Assembly: GCF_014805625.2 (NCBI RefSeq)
Contig: NW_023998414.1
Location: forward strand, 6,365,230 to 6,429,229
Direction: 5' to 3'
DNA: 64,000 bases
Source: Glossina fuscipes
Lineage: Eukaryota; Arthropoda; Insecta; Diptera; Glossinidae
Below, piece by piece: positions 14,703 through 28,117 of this stretch. Within the stretch, counting starts at the first letter, position 1. Each line of letters begins with the position of its first letter. Both the position numbers and the translations under genes were made by a program. The notes under the pieces are model-generated. The model had not been told where the DNA came from, searched no databases, and was given only the letters and a program-made list of their open reading frames with translations.

Positions 14703-17700
14703 AATATATGTATATATGTGTAGTTAGTAATTCAGTACATGCGCGTTTGTGTGTGAGTTTAGTTATATCATATTATTCAAGCTGTGAACAGAGCTGTGGT
14801 TTTTAGTTAATGCTTACAGATACATATGCACACACAAACGTTAATGCATGCATGCATGCAAGCAAGCAAGCAAACAACAAACATACAAACACATACACAC
14901 ATATATATATATATATATATATATCTATATATATATATATTATTGTGGTCTGGTAATAATGAGATTTCATATATGTTGAAGGTCACTCACTCACTCACAA
15001 TCATATGTACATACAAACATACATCCATAGATGCATACATGGATACATGCAAACATACATGCATACATACATGCATACATGCATGCATACATACCAAGAT
15101 ACGTAGATAGGTACTCTCGTTTGTAAGTGAAGTCTTTCATATTTTTTGTTTTTTTGTTTTTTTTTTTGCCTTCTTTTTTTTGTTTTTTTGATGTTGCTGA
15201 CTATATTTGCGGTCGAATAATTGTTAACAAATACAATACATGGATTTATATGCATGCGAGTACGTACGTATTTAGGTTTTTTTTTGCTTTTTCTTTTTGA
15301 AATGAATTAAAAAGGAAAAACAAAAAAAAAGAAAACTTTTTTAAGGTTTCTTTAATTTATCAGTCACATACACAGTCAGTTTACGATCATCAGTCAAAAG
15401 CTAATTTTTTGTTTTGTTTCGTTTTCTTTTCTTTTTTTTTTTTTGTATGGTGGGAGAAAACCTATTTTTTTATGAACGCATTTTTCTCAACTAATTTCTA
15501 TTTGGTTTTCTGTTAAATTTCTTTTGTTTTTTTGTTTTTTTTCAAAGGATATTGTCAGGTATTCAAGAAGAGACGACAAGCAAAGTATTTAAGTCTGGAG
15601 TAAAGACGCGCTGTACACATGTCTGGCGATTTCTCGAAATCCGCATTCGCATTTGATGAAGGAAGAAAACAAAAAAAGAGGAAGAAAAAGATCAAAAATT
15701 ATTGCATAAAATTTTTGTTGTTGTCGCGACTGCCGTAAGTTTACTTGCTTATTGGCAAAGCGAGATATTAAACGTATTTTTTATTTTTACTTTTATAAAT
15801 GCGTTGCATTTATACACGGGTCTGAGTTAATTTGCAAGTGCAATAAAATATTTTGTTGCAAATTGCTTCGAAAGAAAAAGAAATAAAAAAAAACTCATTT
15901 TTTTTTGTTTTATTGTTTTTTTTAGGACACTTTAGGTCATTTCGAAAACATAAGGCTTATGCTCTATATAGTATCTTTCAGCTTTAGCTTTTGATCGGGA
16001 GAATGATAAATTGCCATAAAAGTATCAGATTTCGTAAATTTTTGAATCCATAGCGAAACTAGCTTCTTAACGTGCTAGAATGCTAACGGGTTTTATCTTT
16101 ACAAAGAGATTTAAATGAACTCCTTTGCATATTTCTTTTTTAATGCCGTTTATCTTTACGGTTTATTCCTTTCTCTTTTGCTTATCTTTTCTTTTCTTTT
16201 ACATATACATATATAGTCTATTAGTCATGGTGATAGTCTTCTAAATTAGCATTTCTTTATTTCTACCTTTTGTGTTTAGAATCGTTTGTTTGAAGGGTTT
16301 TTTACGAATTGTCTTTTTTCTCTGTTTTTTTTTTTTTTGAAATTTTATGTCTCTCGCTAAAATGCGTTTACTTTAATTGTTGTCTTTAGGTTATATTCGG
16401 CTTAACGCTATATTCATACTCACTGTTCTAAGACAAGGTCTAAATTGCCAAGCATTAATTGCAACTTTACAAATTACTGAATAAATATTTTATGATAGCT
16501 AACGTGAATAGTTTAGCTTTCTCTTTCCAATCTTAATCGTTGATCAAAGGCATCAATACCCATTAATAATATATGCATTAATTCGTTCACGAATTTTCAC
16601 TTTAAAACATAAAATCTCTTAAATATAAATTTTATATAGTATTTAAGCAGTGATGAGACCGTGCCACGTAATAGAATTTACTAGAGAGTGAAATATGAAA
16701 ATGTAGAGTAGTAGGGGAATAGCGCTAAGAATATAAGACAAGAGAATTGAAGAAAGGGCGAAAAAAGGAGTGGGGGAAAGAAAGGACGAAAAGAAGCGGG
16801 GTAGAGGAGAGAAAGCAATAGCAGATAAAAAAAAAATTAAAGAAGGCCGATTAAGACAAAAAGAGAGACAGGATAAAAGAGAGAGATAGGATAAAATGAA
16901 AAAAAATAAGGCGAGGCGAGACAAGACAAGACACGATGAGAGAAGATGAAACAAGATGTGGCGAGAGAAGGCAGGAAGAAGCTTTAAAAGGCGAGACATG
17001 ACGAGGGAAGTGGAAGCAAAATAAAGCCGGATAAGACGGGATGAGGGGAGACTAGATGGGACACGGTGTGAGACGACGAGACAAAATAAAGCGAGATCAG
17101 GCGAAACAAAATGGGATATGATGAGAGAAGACGAAACAAGTTAAGACGAGACGACATGAGAGTGATGAGAGCAAATGAAACAAGATAAGGCGAGAAAAGA
17201 CGAGACAAGATGGGACACAATGTGAGAGAAGGCGAAACATGATAAGACGGGAAAAGATGCGACGAGGCAAAGTAAGACAGGGCAAAGCCAGTATGGTCAA
17301 AGCATATATCAATATTACAATTTCTACTTTCTGCAAAGCAAGTCAAGATAAAAGAACACAACGAAAAGTACACTGATTCCAAATTTTCAATGAATTCAGA
17401 AGAAATCGATTCTTCCGCTTTACAATTGTGGACATAATCTTATGATATGCTTTGTGAATGCCAAAACCTATCTAATTTTTCGAAGATTTGAAAGTGCCTG
17501 GAGAACATAATATGATTATACTTTATTGAAAAGACTGAACTGCTGTTGGTTGTCTGTGTTGATTTTGCTTTTAGTCCTAGAATTTATTTCCTTAGTCTAA
17601 ATAAATTGTAATAATAGAAATAATTTTAATTAATCCGTAAGAAAAGTCGTCTTGTTCGGCTTTAAGGTGAATGTTTAATTTTATTAAAGTTTGATTTCGA

Positions 17701-18731
17701 ATCGTTTGCTGCCCGGCAATATTGAATCTTGGAATCTTTTGAATATTACATATTATCGTACATATTATTCATCATTCAGTTCAATTTATCTTGAAAGTTT
17801 TTTGTCCTTTTCTTACGCTTAGTCTTTCGATTTTTTCTACCATTTCGATTTCTTTTTTTTATTGACTCGAGATTTCCATAATAATATGGAAATGGGGCCA
17901 GTTTAGATGCGCAAAACTAAATAAAAAAAAAAAAAGAAGAAAAAGTCTTTGCTTCTTATTCATAATTGCGTATGATATGCAAGATCGGCCTGAGGACGAA
18001 TATATTTCCCATACTTGTTCTTAATCTGCGTATGTTCTTTTTGTTCCAAAATTATTGTCTCCGAGGCTTTTATTCGCTTCATTCATTTAACTTTGTTTTT
18101 GTCGCGGTTTTCTCTTTTTAGTTTCCCTTAGTTATCCTGTTTCGTGATTCAGTTTTTTGTCTTTCTTCTCTTAACTTATTAGATCTTTTTGCCATTACCA
18201 CTGCATTTAAATTTAATTAAAACTTTAAATACTTTTTATTAGCGAACTTTTCGTTATTGTTGCCGTTGTTTTGTTGGTGAAATATTCCCTTAAGAAAAAA
18301 AATAAAAAAAAAGGCTTATTTTTAAAAACCGATTGTGACTGTGTATATGTGTTTGAGAGTCTTAAAATTGAATTGACAAACGTGACATACGATTTTTTGT
18401 TGTTGTTGTATTTTGCTGTTATTGTCGTTTGCGAATCTTGGTTTATCAAAACTTTCGTGTGTTAAGGTTTGACTTGCAACTTTTCAACTTGATGGCATCT
18501 CGTATGTTGGTCTGTCTGTCTGTCTGTCTGTCCGTTTGTCCGTCCGTTCATCTGTCTGTCCGTTCGTCTGTCTGTCCTTCTGTCGGTTCCTGTATGTCTT
18601 ATAACTTTCAACATTTCTTTTGTAATGTTTTTATGTGAGTGCTTTTAGCCCATTTTAGTTTTTTATTCTTTTTTATTTTTTATTATTTTTGTTCGATGCT
18701 CTTAGTTTTTCTGGAGGCAATAGTAAGCAGG

Positions 18732-18763
<32 letters not shown>

Positions 18764-19945
18764 CAACAGCTACTGTAGCGTTTGTTTTGTCACACAGACA
18801 CAACAGCACAACAGCCGCTTTAAAAGACGACAACATGCCAGACGTGAGTTGATCGCAAAGATTTCTTTTTCAAATTTCTGTTTTTTTGTTGTTGTTGTTT
18901 TTTTTCTTTTTTTCTTCTTAAGTTGGATTTTTTGGGCAGAGAATTGGTGTGACTGCTGAGCAAGTTCTTTTTGCTGCTGTGTTTGTCTTTCTTTTTTTTT
19001 TTTGTTTGCTTCTTTTTCGTCTTTTTATCATTGTTGTTGTTGTTATTGTTGTTATTATTGCTGTTGTTATTGTTGACTGCTGCTGTTGTTGTAATGTATT
19101 TAATTCTCAAGAATTTGGCACATTCTTTTTAACGTATTTTGAGCTCATTGGCCAAACAATTTAAATGTCTTTGAAATAACAGCTGAATGTTTTTGGGGGA
19201 AAAGGAAAAAATTTCAAAAAAAAAAAAAAAAAAAAAAACACAAACAAACAAACAGTAAAAAATGAGAAAACAGAAAAAAGAAGAACGAAAAAAAACAAAA
19301 AAAAAAAACAAAATACACATAAGAGCAGGATGTTGCCTAGCATTTGGGTGAAAGAGTTTGACGTACACTACACCTTCACTACCATCGTCATCATCATTAT
19401 CATCATCATCGCCATTGTCAACATTACCTTTTAACTGAACCTACACAGCATCACCTATCTGTGAGGGAATATGTAAAACAATATTTGATTTAGAGGTTGG
19501 CAGCTTTGAAAACTCTTTAACTTGTCAATGCTTACGTTTTTTTTTCTTTTGCTTTTTCTTTCTTTTTTTTTTTTTATTCTTCCATTTATTTATTTATTTA
19601 TTTATCTTTTTTTCTTTTTTTTTTCTTATGAGTGTAAGAAACCTTAACTGGATATTCGCTAAAACAAAGCGTGGGCTGTTCTTACCTTAAATGAGTGTTT
19701 AAAAGGTAATCGGTATTATTATTGTTGTTGTTTTTGTTGTTCTGTTGTCTTGTTGTTATTGTCTTGAAAACTTCTTTACACAGAAAACTGAAACGATCAA
19801 GTACTTGCGGATTTTGTGATAAATCGTACAACAATAACAACAAAAACAACAACAATGCAGTGAAAAGCAGGGCTTAACATTTGCATTTCAACACGATTTT
19901 GATCGTTTCATGTTGTATTTTGTTCGACTTAATTATCAACGTAAA

Positions 19946-19988
<43 letters not shown>

Positions 19989-22900
19989 ATGATGAAAAAT
20001 AAATAAATAAATAAAAACATAAAAGAAAACAATTTTTTTTTGCTTGTTAATGTTAACATCAAGCAACCCGTCTTTTGTATTCAAAGGTCTGGGAAGAAAA
20101 GTGTTTTTATTTTTACTCAGCTATATTGCAAGAATTAAGAGAAAAGAAAATTATTACTCGCGTTAAGTCCAGTTTTCTTTTTTTTCTTTTTGCTCATATT
20201 TACTAGTTTTACAAACATACGAACAGCGTGAGTGTGGCTCTAAGAGTTTGGATTATCAAAAAATATAATTATTTGTTGTTGCTAGCGTACGCAACGTTTA
20301 CAATATGTGGCATAAATCCAAGAATTGCATTTCGTACCTATAATAACGTGTTTCTTCTTTTCCATTGAACTATCGCTTAAAGCGATCAATTTTGTTATAG
20401 ATATTTATTTGTCTCAAAAGAAAAAGATATCAACAGACTTAGGGAACGCGCCATTCTCAGTTGTTATGATATCTTTTTGATCAATAAATCAACAAATGCC
20501 CTTTTAATCTAGTAAAATGCGGAAGTTGGTTGCGAAAGTGCTTAAAACGTTGCCAATGGATACATTTTGGAAAGAAAGGGAGCGAAGGATAGAAAACTAG
20601 AAAGAGAAAGAAAGAAAGAAAGAAAAAAAGAAATAGAGAGAAAGAGAGAGAGAGAGAAAGAGAGAGACGGAGGAAGAAACAGAAAAGAGAAAGAGACAAA
20701 AAGAAAGAAAGAAAAAGAAAGAGACGGACGGAAAATAAGAAAGAGAGACTGGCTGAAGCAAAGCCCAAATGCGGGAAACCTTACTATTGCAGCTAACAAT
20801 TAACGTTCAAAGAACGAAAATACAGAGTAAGTGAACCATTCACATCGCCAAAAATGCCGAAGATCCATGATGGCTAAAGAGATCAACTGAATGTAAGAGT
20901 ATAATGAGCTGTTCTCTGTAGCGTATGTCAGCAATACTGAATTGGAATGCGCTACTTTCCATCGCTATATTCATCAATCCTCATTTCTTCCGATTAAAAT
21001 AAAATTTCATTTCAAGAGTCATTATCTGTCTGAGTAGTGTTTTGATTTTTATGACACAATCCACAAAGCATGGGTAGCTTTGATACAAAAACATCGACTA
21101 TCCTAACGGCGATGAATTGTTATCCTGTCAGAGAGATGATAATAAAAGCAATTGTCATCGATGGGTAATATTATGAATGAAATACGTTCTACCAATCGCT
21201 TAAAGCAAGCTCGCTTTTTATACTCTACACCACTTGTGGTACTTGGGTACATTAGGTTTGTGCAAATGTGCGAACACCTAAAAGGCTCACCTTTTATTAT
21301 ACCGACCAATTTAGAGGCAATTGAGTTGATGCTTGTCTGCACGTCTGATTTTCTTGTGTTCAAAGTAATGTAGGTCGCAATTTACGAGATATTTCGAGGA
21401 AATTTAAAATAAAAAATATGGACCACTTGCAATAAAACGCCTTATTTTGAAAAATCGTTACATGTGTTTTTAATGATTTTGGAAAAAAGATCAGAAATAT
21501 ATCTATATCGGATAAATTTAGAAAAATATTTAAAAATATTCATTCAAATTACTAGACATATTTTAAGGTTAGTCTGCCGCCAGAGTTGTAGCTGACTTTC
21601 ATGCTAGCTTACACTAATTAAAGCTAGGCTTGATTTGAACGAATCACGTCACAGCAATTATTGTCGATACTATTTAATAACATTTACATTTGAATTATAT
21701 TGATGGTTGTCGTGATTTTTTGTAAATCGGATGGCCACGACTTCGGCTTGACGAAAAATGCACTTACAAAGCAACAGGTAAGGACGCTGCCAACGGAGGA
21801 GACAATTTTGGGAGCGGGGAACCTTCTAAGCTGATCAGTTCCTTCCAGTTTTTTATCTACTAAAAATAAAATATTTTATTGTTATTAGTCAAAGATGTCT
21901 GTCTGTCTGTCTGTCACGACTCATTCAAAATCAATTGACTTTGAAGCAATACCTTTTTGTATAATGCCAATGCTTATCATTTAAATCAGTTATCGAAATA
22001 CGTACGATGAATTTATCCAGAAGTTAGTTTGAACGACATCTTCAAATTTTTGCAACTCTTCCGATATTGATATAAAGTCAATTGAAAATGATTTTATCAT
22101 TTCAGATAAATGGGCTTAATTTAATAAGATCGTAGCAAAACTTTTTTTCAATAAATGAATTGATTTAAAAAAAAAAAAAAAGAAACAAAAAAAAAAAGTT
22201 ATCAAAATTTTTAAAACAAAATACATGTTAGTAATTAAAAAAATTTGTTCGAATGATATATTTTGCTTACGGATAAATGCGGATAATTGAGAAGGATATT
22301 CTTGAAAAAAAACAAAAAAAAAAAAAAGAATAAATAAAATAAATAAAAAAAATAAAAGAATAAATAACAAAAAATTGTACATTAAAATCTTTAGCATATA
22401 AGTTAAGAGGCTGTCAGTTTCGTTATGAAAACGAACGAAATAAAATAACTATTATGGTAAGATGACGGTGTCTTTCTCTTTCTTCTTTCCTTTCCCTTCT
22501 TAATTACCGATTTGATCATTATTATGTTTTTGTATGTATGTATGTATGCATGTGTACATATAAAGTAAGCACTAATAGAGGCGTGTTAACAAGACTTCAT
22601 AAACACTATGGATGAAAGAATGAAATTTTTATTCTAAAAAACTTAGTTAAGTTATTGTATACAAACGTACATAAGCCATTTGGAAGGTATTTTCGAAATC
22701 CTTTTATTAGTGAGATAAGCTAAAAGTTTTCAAAGCGATTAAACTTGCGAAAGAAAAAAACAAAACGAAATAATAAGAAAAAAAAAAAAATAAATAAATA
22801 AATAAAAAATAAGAAAAAAAATAAGAAAAGAATGAAAAGAATTAGATAATCGAATGGGGATTTCTGGTAAGACAGAGTTGTGTGTTAGAGTTTCGCCCCA

Positions 22901-23231
22901 AAAATTTACTGACATTTCTAAATTCCAATAATGTTAGAAGACTAAGAAGAAGTAAGTTATGTTTGTGTGTTCGCTTGTGTGCCTGCATATTAGTAAACTA
23001 ACCAACAGCAATAATAGCAATAGCAATGGCAACAGCAACAGCAAAAGCAATACAAACACCAACATCAACACCAACACCAACACCAACAGCAAGAGCGACA
23101 GTAACAGTAACAGCAGCAGCAGCAGTAGTTTGGTGGATGAGGAAACTTCATAACTTTTACGATTGCTTACCACCTGTGCTGCTCAATGCTTATGTGTGCT
23201 TTAGATAAACTTTTAAGTAACGAATACACTT

Positions 23232-23296
<65 letters not shown>

Positions 23297-23824
23297 CATT
23301 GCGGCATACATAGATTGCATACACACCGGACCTGGCTGAACAAGCACTATTAACAAACCGATCATAAGCAGCAGTCGTAAAGATACGCATCAAATAAAAA
23401 TTGAGCAAAATAAGTTCATATGTATGTCTGCTCTTAGGTGCAAGAGTGTGTTTGTTTTGCTCCACTAGTTTCTAGTCTGTTGGCAATTTCACTTAAAGGC
23501 CTTTTGTGCTTTAAGGCTGTTTTTCTTTTCCATATGTGTATATATGCTTGTATGTCTCCCGTCGAACGTAAGCATTATTGTGAACCAGAGCAATAATTAC
23601 AACAACAATAGCAATAACATAGAACACTAACATTAACTAAATATTGAGAAAATTCCAAGGAAGTCACCTTGGCCATCTGATGACTACGAAAATCAACGAA
23701 CTAACCAGCCAGCCAGCCAACTAACCGACCAACTAACCAACCAACCAACCAACCAACCAACCGGCCAACCAACCAATTCTTATTTTTTAATGTTATATAC
23801 ATGTTATATATATAAATATAACGC

Positions 23825-23866
<42 letters not shown>

Positions 23867-24508
23867 GTTTATACTTTCTTTTTTGGATTTTTTTTTTTTT
23901 TTTTTTTGTTTCTTGATTTTGTTATTATGATGAATTATAAAGTAAAGGTCAGGACTAGGGACACCAGTTAAATACTTCTCTCCATCTATTTAGCTATAAA
24001 AATGCAATTAAAATGCAATTTTTCAGTATACGGATAACATATTGTGTTTTTTGAATAATTACGGATAAAGGAATAAATTTTAATTGGAAATTACTTTAAC
24101 CCTTAAGTGGATATTGTTGCCAATTGTCTACTTTTTTTTTTGGATTTTTAAATTATTAAATTAATTTTAAAAGTGAAACTGGATTGTAGACAATTATTAA
24201 CATTATGCATTTAAGATTTAATTTATGAAAAGTGATTTATTGATTTATTTTTTTAATTTTTTTTTGTTTAATTGAATTATATACTGCCGCATAATGATGA
24301 ATAATGTAAAAGGATTGTTGGAGAATATGTGAAAACTTGACTATTGTGAACGGAAAATTATATATCAATGTATGGATAGAAATTGGATAATAAAAGAGGA
24401 TAAGTTCATGTATAGGATTTGTGATACAAAACCTATAACGAACATTAAATGCCGATGCAAGCGATGAAAAAGTTTCTTAACTCAACATACAAGAAAGTCT
24501 GTGCTGAT

Positions 24509-24541
<33 letters not shown>

Positions 24542-27500
24542 CTTATTACCACAGAAATGCGCCAAATGTTGTGCATCTGGAATGCGATCAATGACGATCG
24601 GTATGTGTTGATTGGAATTTTTTTTTTTTTTTTTTTTGTTGTTGTTCTCTTCCTCTTGCTTTTTTGTCTTCCTTGTGTCTCTCTTTTGAAAATTTGATTG
24701 AATTGCTTTAAGTCGATCAGAAAACAAGTCGAACGATATTAAGTTTTTATATACAACACTATTACGCTTTGGCATCAGTGTATCTTAATTTTTTATTTTT
24801 TTTATTTCTCCTTTTTTGCCATTACACTGTTCTGTTTGGGCCATAATAAAAATTCGTTTGATTAGTTGGTTAGTCGAGTCTGTCTGTCTCGTTCCCCTCC
24901 TTCGTCCCTCTTCACGCCTCTATCAAAAAAAAAACAAAAAATATAAAAAAAATATAAAAAAAATATTCGACTTTATGTTAACTCTTAGAATCAGATAGTA
25001 CGCCTTATATGTTTTTGCGATAATGAATAAAAGATCGCTTCAGTTTAGTAAGAAATGCAATTTTTGAAACATTTATTTATCTCCTAAGAAAATTGAATTA
25101 GTTTATATTATATAAACAAGTTGTAGCAAAATGTTGGCTTAGAATTTTAGACTATGAATTAAGTCTTTGTTTCATCCTCCTTCATCCATCTTTACTGAAA
25201 ATATTAATTTTTTTTTTTTTTTTTTGTGAGCTTGATTCGCATTCATTTCAATTAACAAAATTGGATGCTTTTGGTTATGGTATTGGTTTTGTCTTAAACG
25301 TTGCATATGAAATTAGTTGTAGTTAAGTTCAAGTTAGTGAGGTTAAGAAGTATAGAACTGCGAGATGATGACTGCTTTCGAAGTGAAAGAAGTTTTAAAT
25401 ATTGGATCGGCAATATTGAAAGTATTTGTGATTAGGAATATTATCATATTCTGTGCACAAAATTTATATACGTAAAAGATTTTAGTTACTCGATAAAATT
25501 TTGGTAAAATAAGAGATAAAGAAATTTTTTGATTAACGCAAAGTGTTTTTCGTTTTTGTTAATTTAGACAGTTGTAAAAAGGCGTCGGATTAAATGACTT
25601 ATTCGATTGCAACGTCATAGCGTGGCTTTTACGTGTCCGATTGCCATGAATGTTTGATAGAAAGCCAGTGAAGGATGAACTCAGACAGCTGACGCCACCA
25701 GAACGTGCTATTTTGAATTAAGTTCTGTTTGCTTTAGAACTTTGAAAGTGTTTTCAATTTTATTTCTTTTATTTAAATACATGTAAATACATATACCTAC
25801 GTATATATATATATGTATATATATGTGTTTATTTTTTATCTGCGAAAAGTTGAAAAAAAGAAAGAGTGCGTTGGGGCTTCGTTTGCCAGGATTTTGTTCG
25901 CCAAAAATAGTGATGTCGCCTAGTCGTGTAACACGGTGACGGTCGGAAAGGCGTAAAGAAAGCGATAAGGAATCGGCCGCAGTCTAGTAGGTTTGTACAC
26001 AAGTGTTATGTCTTTAAAGGCTGAGCGCTCACTATAACTGCGATCAAAATCAGTTTTACCGCATTGAAGTTTGAGCCCGCGAACGGCGACTTTGTAGTTG
26101 CGATGTCTATCTATTCGGCTACTCATACGGATCTATTCATTACAGGTGGCGATAAAATTGCTTCCAATGGGTATCGGGCATTTATAATATCGGGGAGTAA
26201 GCCTAGCACTAAGGTAAGCGTTGACTCCATTTGAAGACCATCGCAAATATGAGGTATTTATAATTATATTATATTGAAGTTCTTCGTCCTTGTGTCCATG
26301 TTACTCAAATGCTTCTCCCATTTGCTTTTCATGGGTGCTATTCAATAAGAAGTGGGGGAAGAGAAATAGATAGAAAATTGACAGGCGGCAGCTAAGTGGT
26401 TATGCGCCCAATGTGCATTCATTATAACTACGATCTAGTATGATCTACCGCATTGGGATTTGAATCCGCGAACAGCGACTTGATAATCGCGTTTCTTATT
26501 TACTCGACTTTGCGGTAGGCCCGCATTGCATATGTGTGAGCATCAAACTGACACGAGGGCTTATAACGAAAGCCGTAAACTTAATATATACGTATCTTCT
26601 CGGTTGAATTTTGCAGATCAAGTGACCTGCACATGCTCATAGTAACCAATACAGAAATGAAAGGAAAAAAAAAATAATCAAAATTCGATTTAAGCTGAAT
26701 ATAATTTCTTTCTTTTCTCTCTTTGTTTTTTTTTTTGCTTTTTTTATTTTTTAAAATTTCAAAATCTTCCCAATTTTGTTTGTCTTAACCCATTAGTTTT
26801 CTTTTTTAATTTTTAGCTCTTCTAACGAAAACGTTTAAAGCAAAAATATTATAAAAAAAAAGAAAAAAAACCCTTAATGTCTTTTAAGAAAAACCTACTG
26901 ACAGAGGTAAATGTGGTTGTTGAGAGAAAAAAACAACAAAAACAACAAAAAGGCAGCAGAAAAAAAAAAAAAGAAAAAAAAAAGAAGGTAAAAACTACAA
27001 CAAAAAAAATTGCTAACAAATCCAAAGAAAAAGGAATCCTTTCATCATGTTCCGCTGTCATGTCACATACATCGCTGTCTGTAGATGTCTTTCAGTCTAC
27101 AAATGGTTGTTGTTGTTGTTGTTTGCGTAGTTTTTTTCGTTTTGTTTTTTGTTATTTGTTTTTTTTTTTTTTTTTTTTTCAAACCCTGTATCACTGAGGT
27201 TGTTATTGTTGCTGTTGTTCTTGTTGCTTTAGACATTACTTTAACAACAATGCTATCATGGTCGGCACGGTCGGCCCTTTTTTGTGATTTTTGTTTTTTT
27301 TTTTTTTTTTATTTATTTATTATTTTTTTCGGTATAACGACAAGCAAAGCTAAAAACTAAGCTTATGATTTTGCTGGATTTTCTTGCTGTTATTTCTCTT
27401 AATTCTTCGTAGATCATGAATAAAAAGAAAAAAAAAAATAAAAATAAAAAATACAAAACAAAATGTTTTGTGTATTTTTTCTTGGGTTGTTTTTTTTCTT

Positions 27501-27745
27501 TTTTTTTTTTTTTTACTGTATATAGTTGCTACTACTATTACTGTTCGGCGATGTATTGTTGCTTTGCAACATAGTCTGAGTAGTTTTGATGTCATTTTAA
27601 AAATTGGCGCCCATTCGCTATATAAAACTCATGTTACATGCTGTACTAACTCAATACAATTTTTAAATACTCACCAAGCTCTTTTTTGCCTCCTTCTCTT
27701 TCGTACCTTATTTGTTTTAATACCTTTTTTCTTTCTATCCTTTTC

Positions 27746-27788
<43 letters not shown>

Positions 27789-28074
27789 GCACACACACAC
27801 ACACACAACTTCTCTCTCTCTTTCGCTCGTTTACCTTAAGTTATGCACTCTCAATAACAAGCTTTAATTTCCTAATTTGGTAGAAGTCGTAGAGTAATGT
27901 TGCTTGTAAACTATTGTGTAATGGCGGTAGCTGCTCTGCAGCTTATCCTTAAACCTCTAAAAGAGGAAACAAATCTGTTCATGTCTCTTGCCAGAGAGCA
28001 TTTAAAATACCATTAAACCATTAAATTTTTGTAATAAAAATATTTAAAGAATTTCACAAGTGTATATATACATA

Positions 28075-28117
<43 letters not shown>

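Noticed and set aside
15001..15105. Regularly repeated short units that might resemble a CRISPR array
   Set aside because: These are CATA/CATG tetranucleotide microsatellites without spacers, in a eukaryotic genome.
26877..27197. Long Lys- or Phe-rich open frames on both strands, here and in many A/T tracts
   Set aside because: Produced by poly(A)/poly(T) and triplet repeats, with no coding signature.
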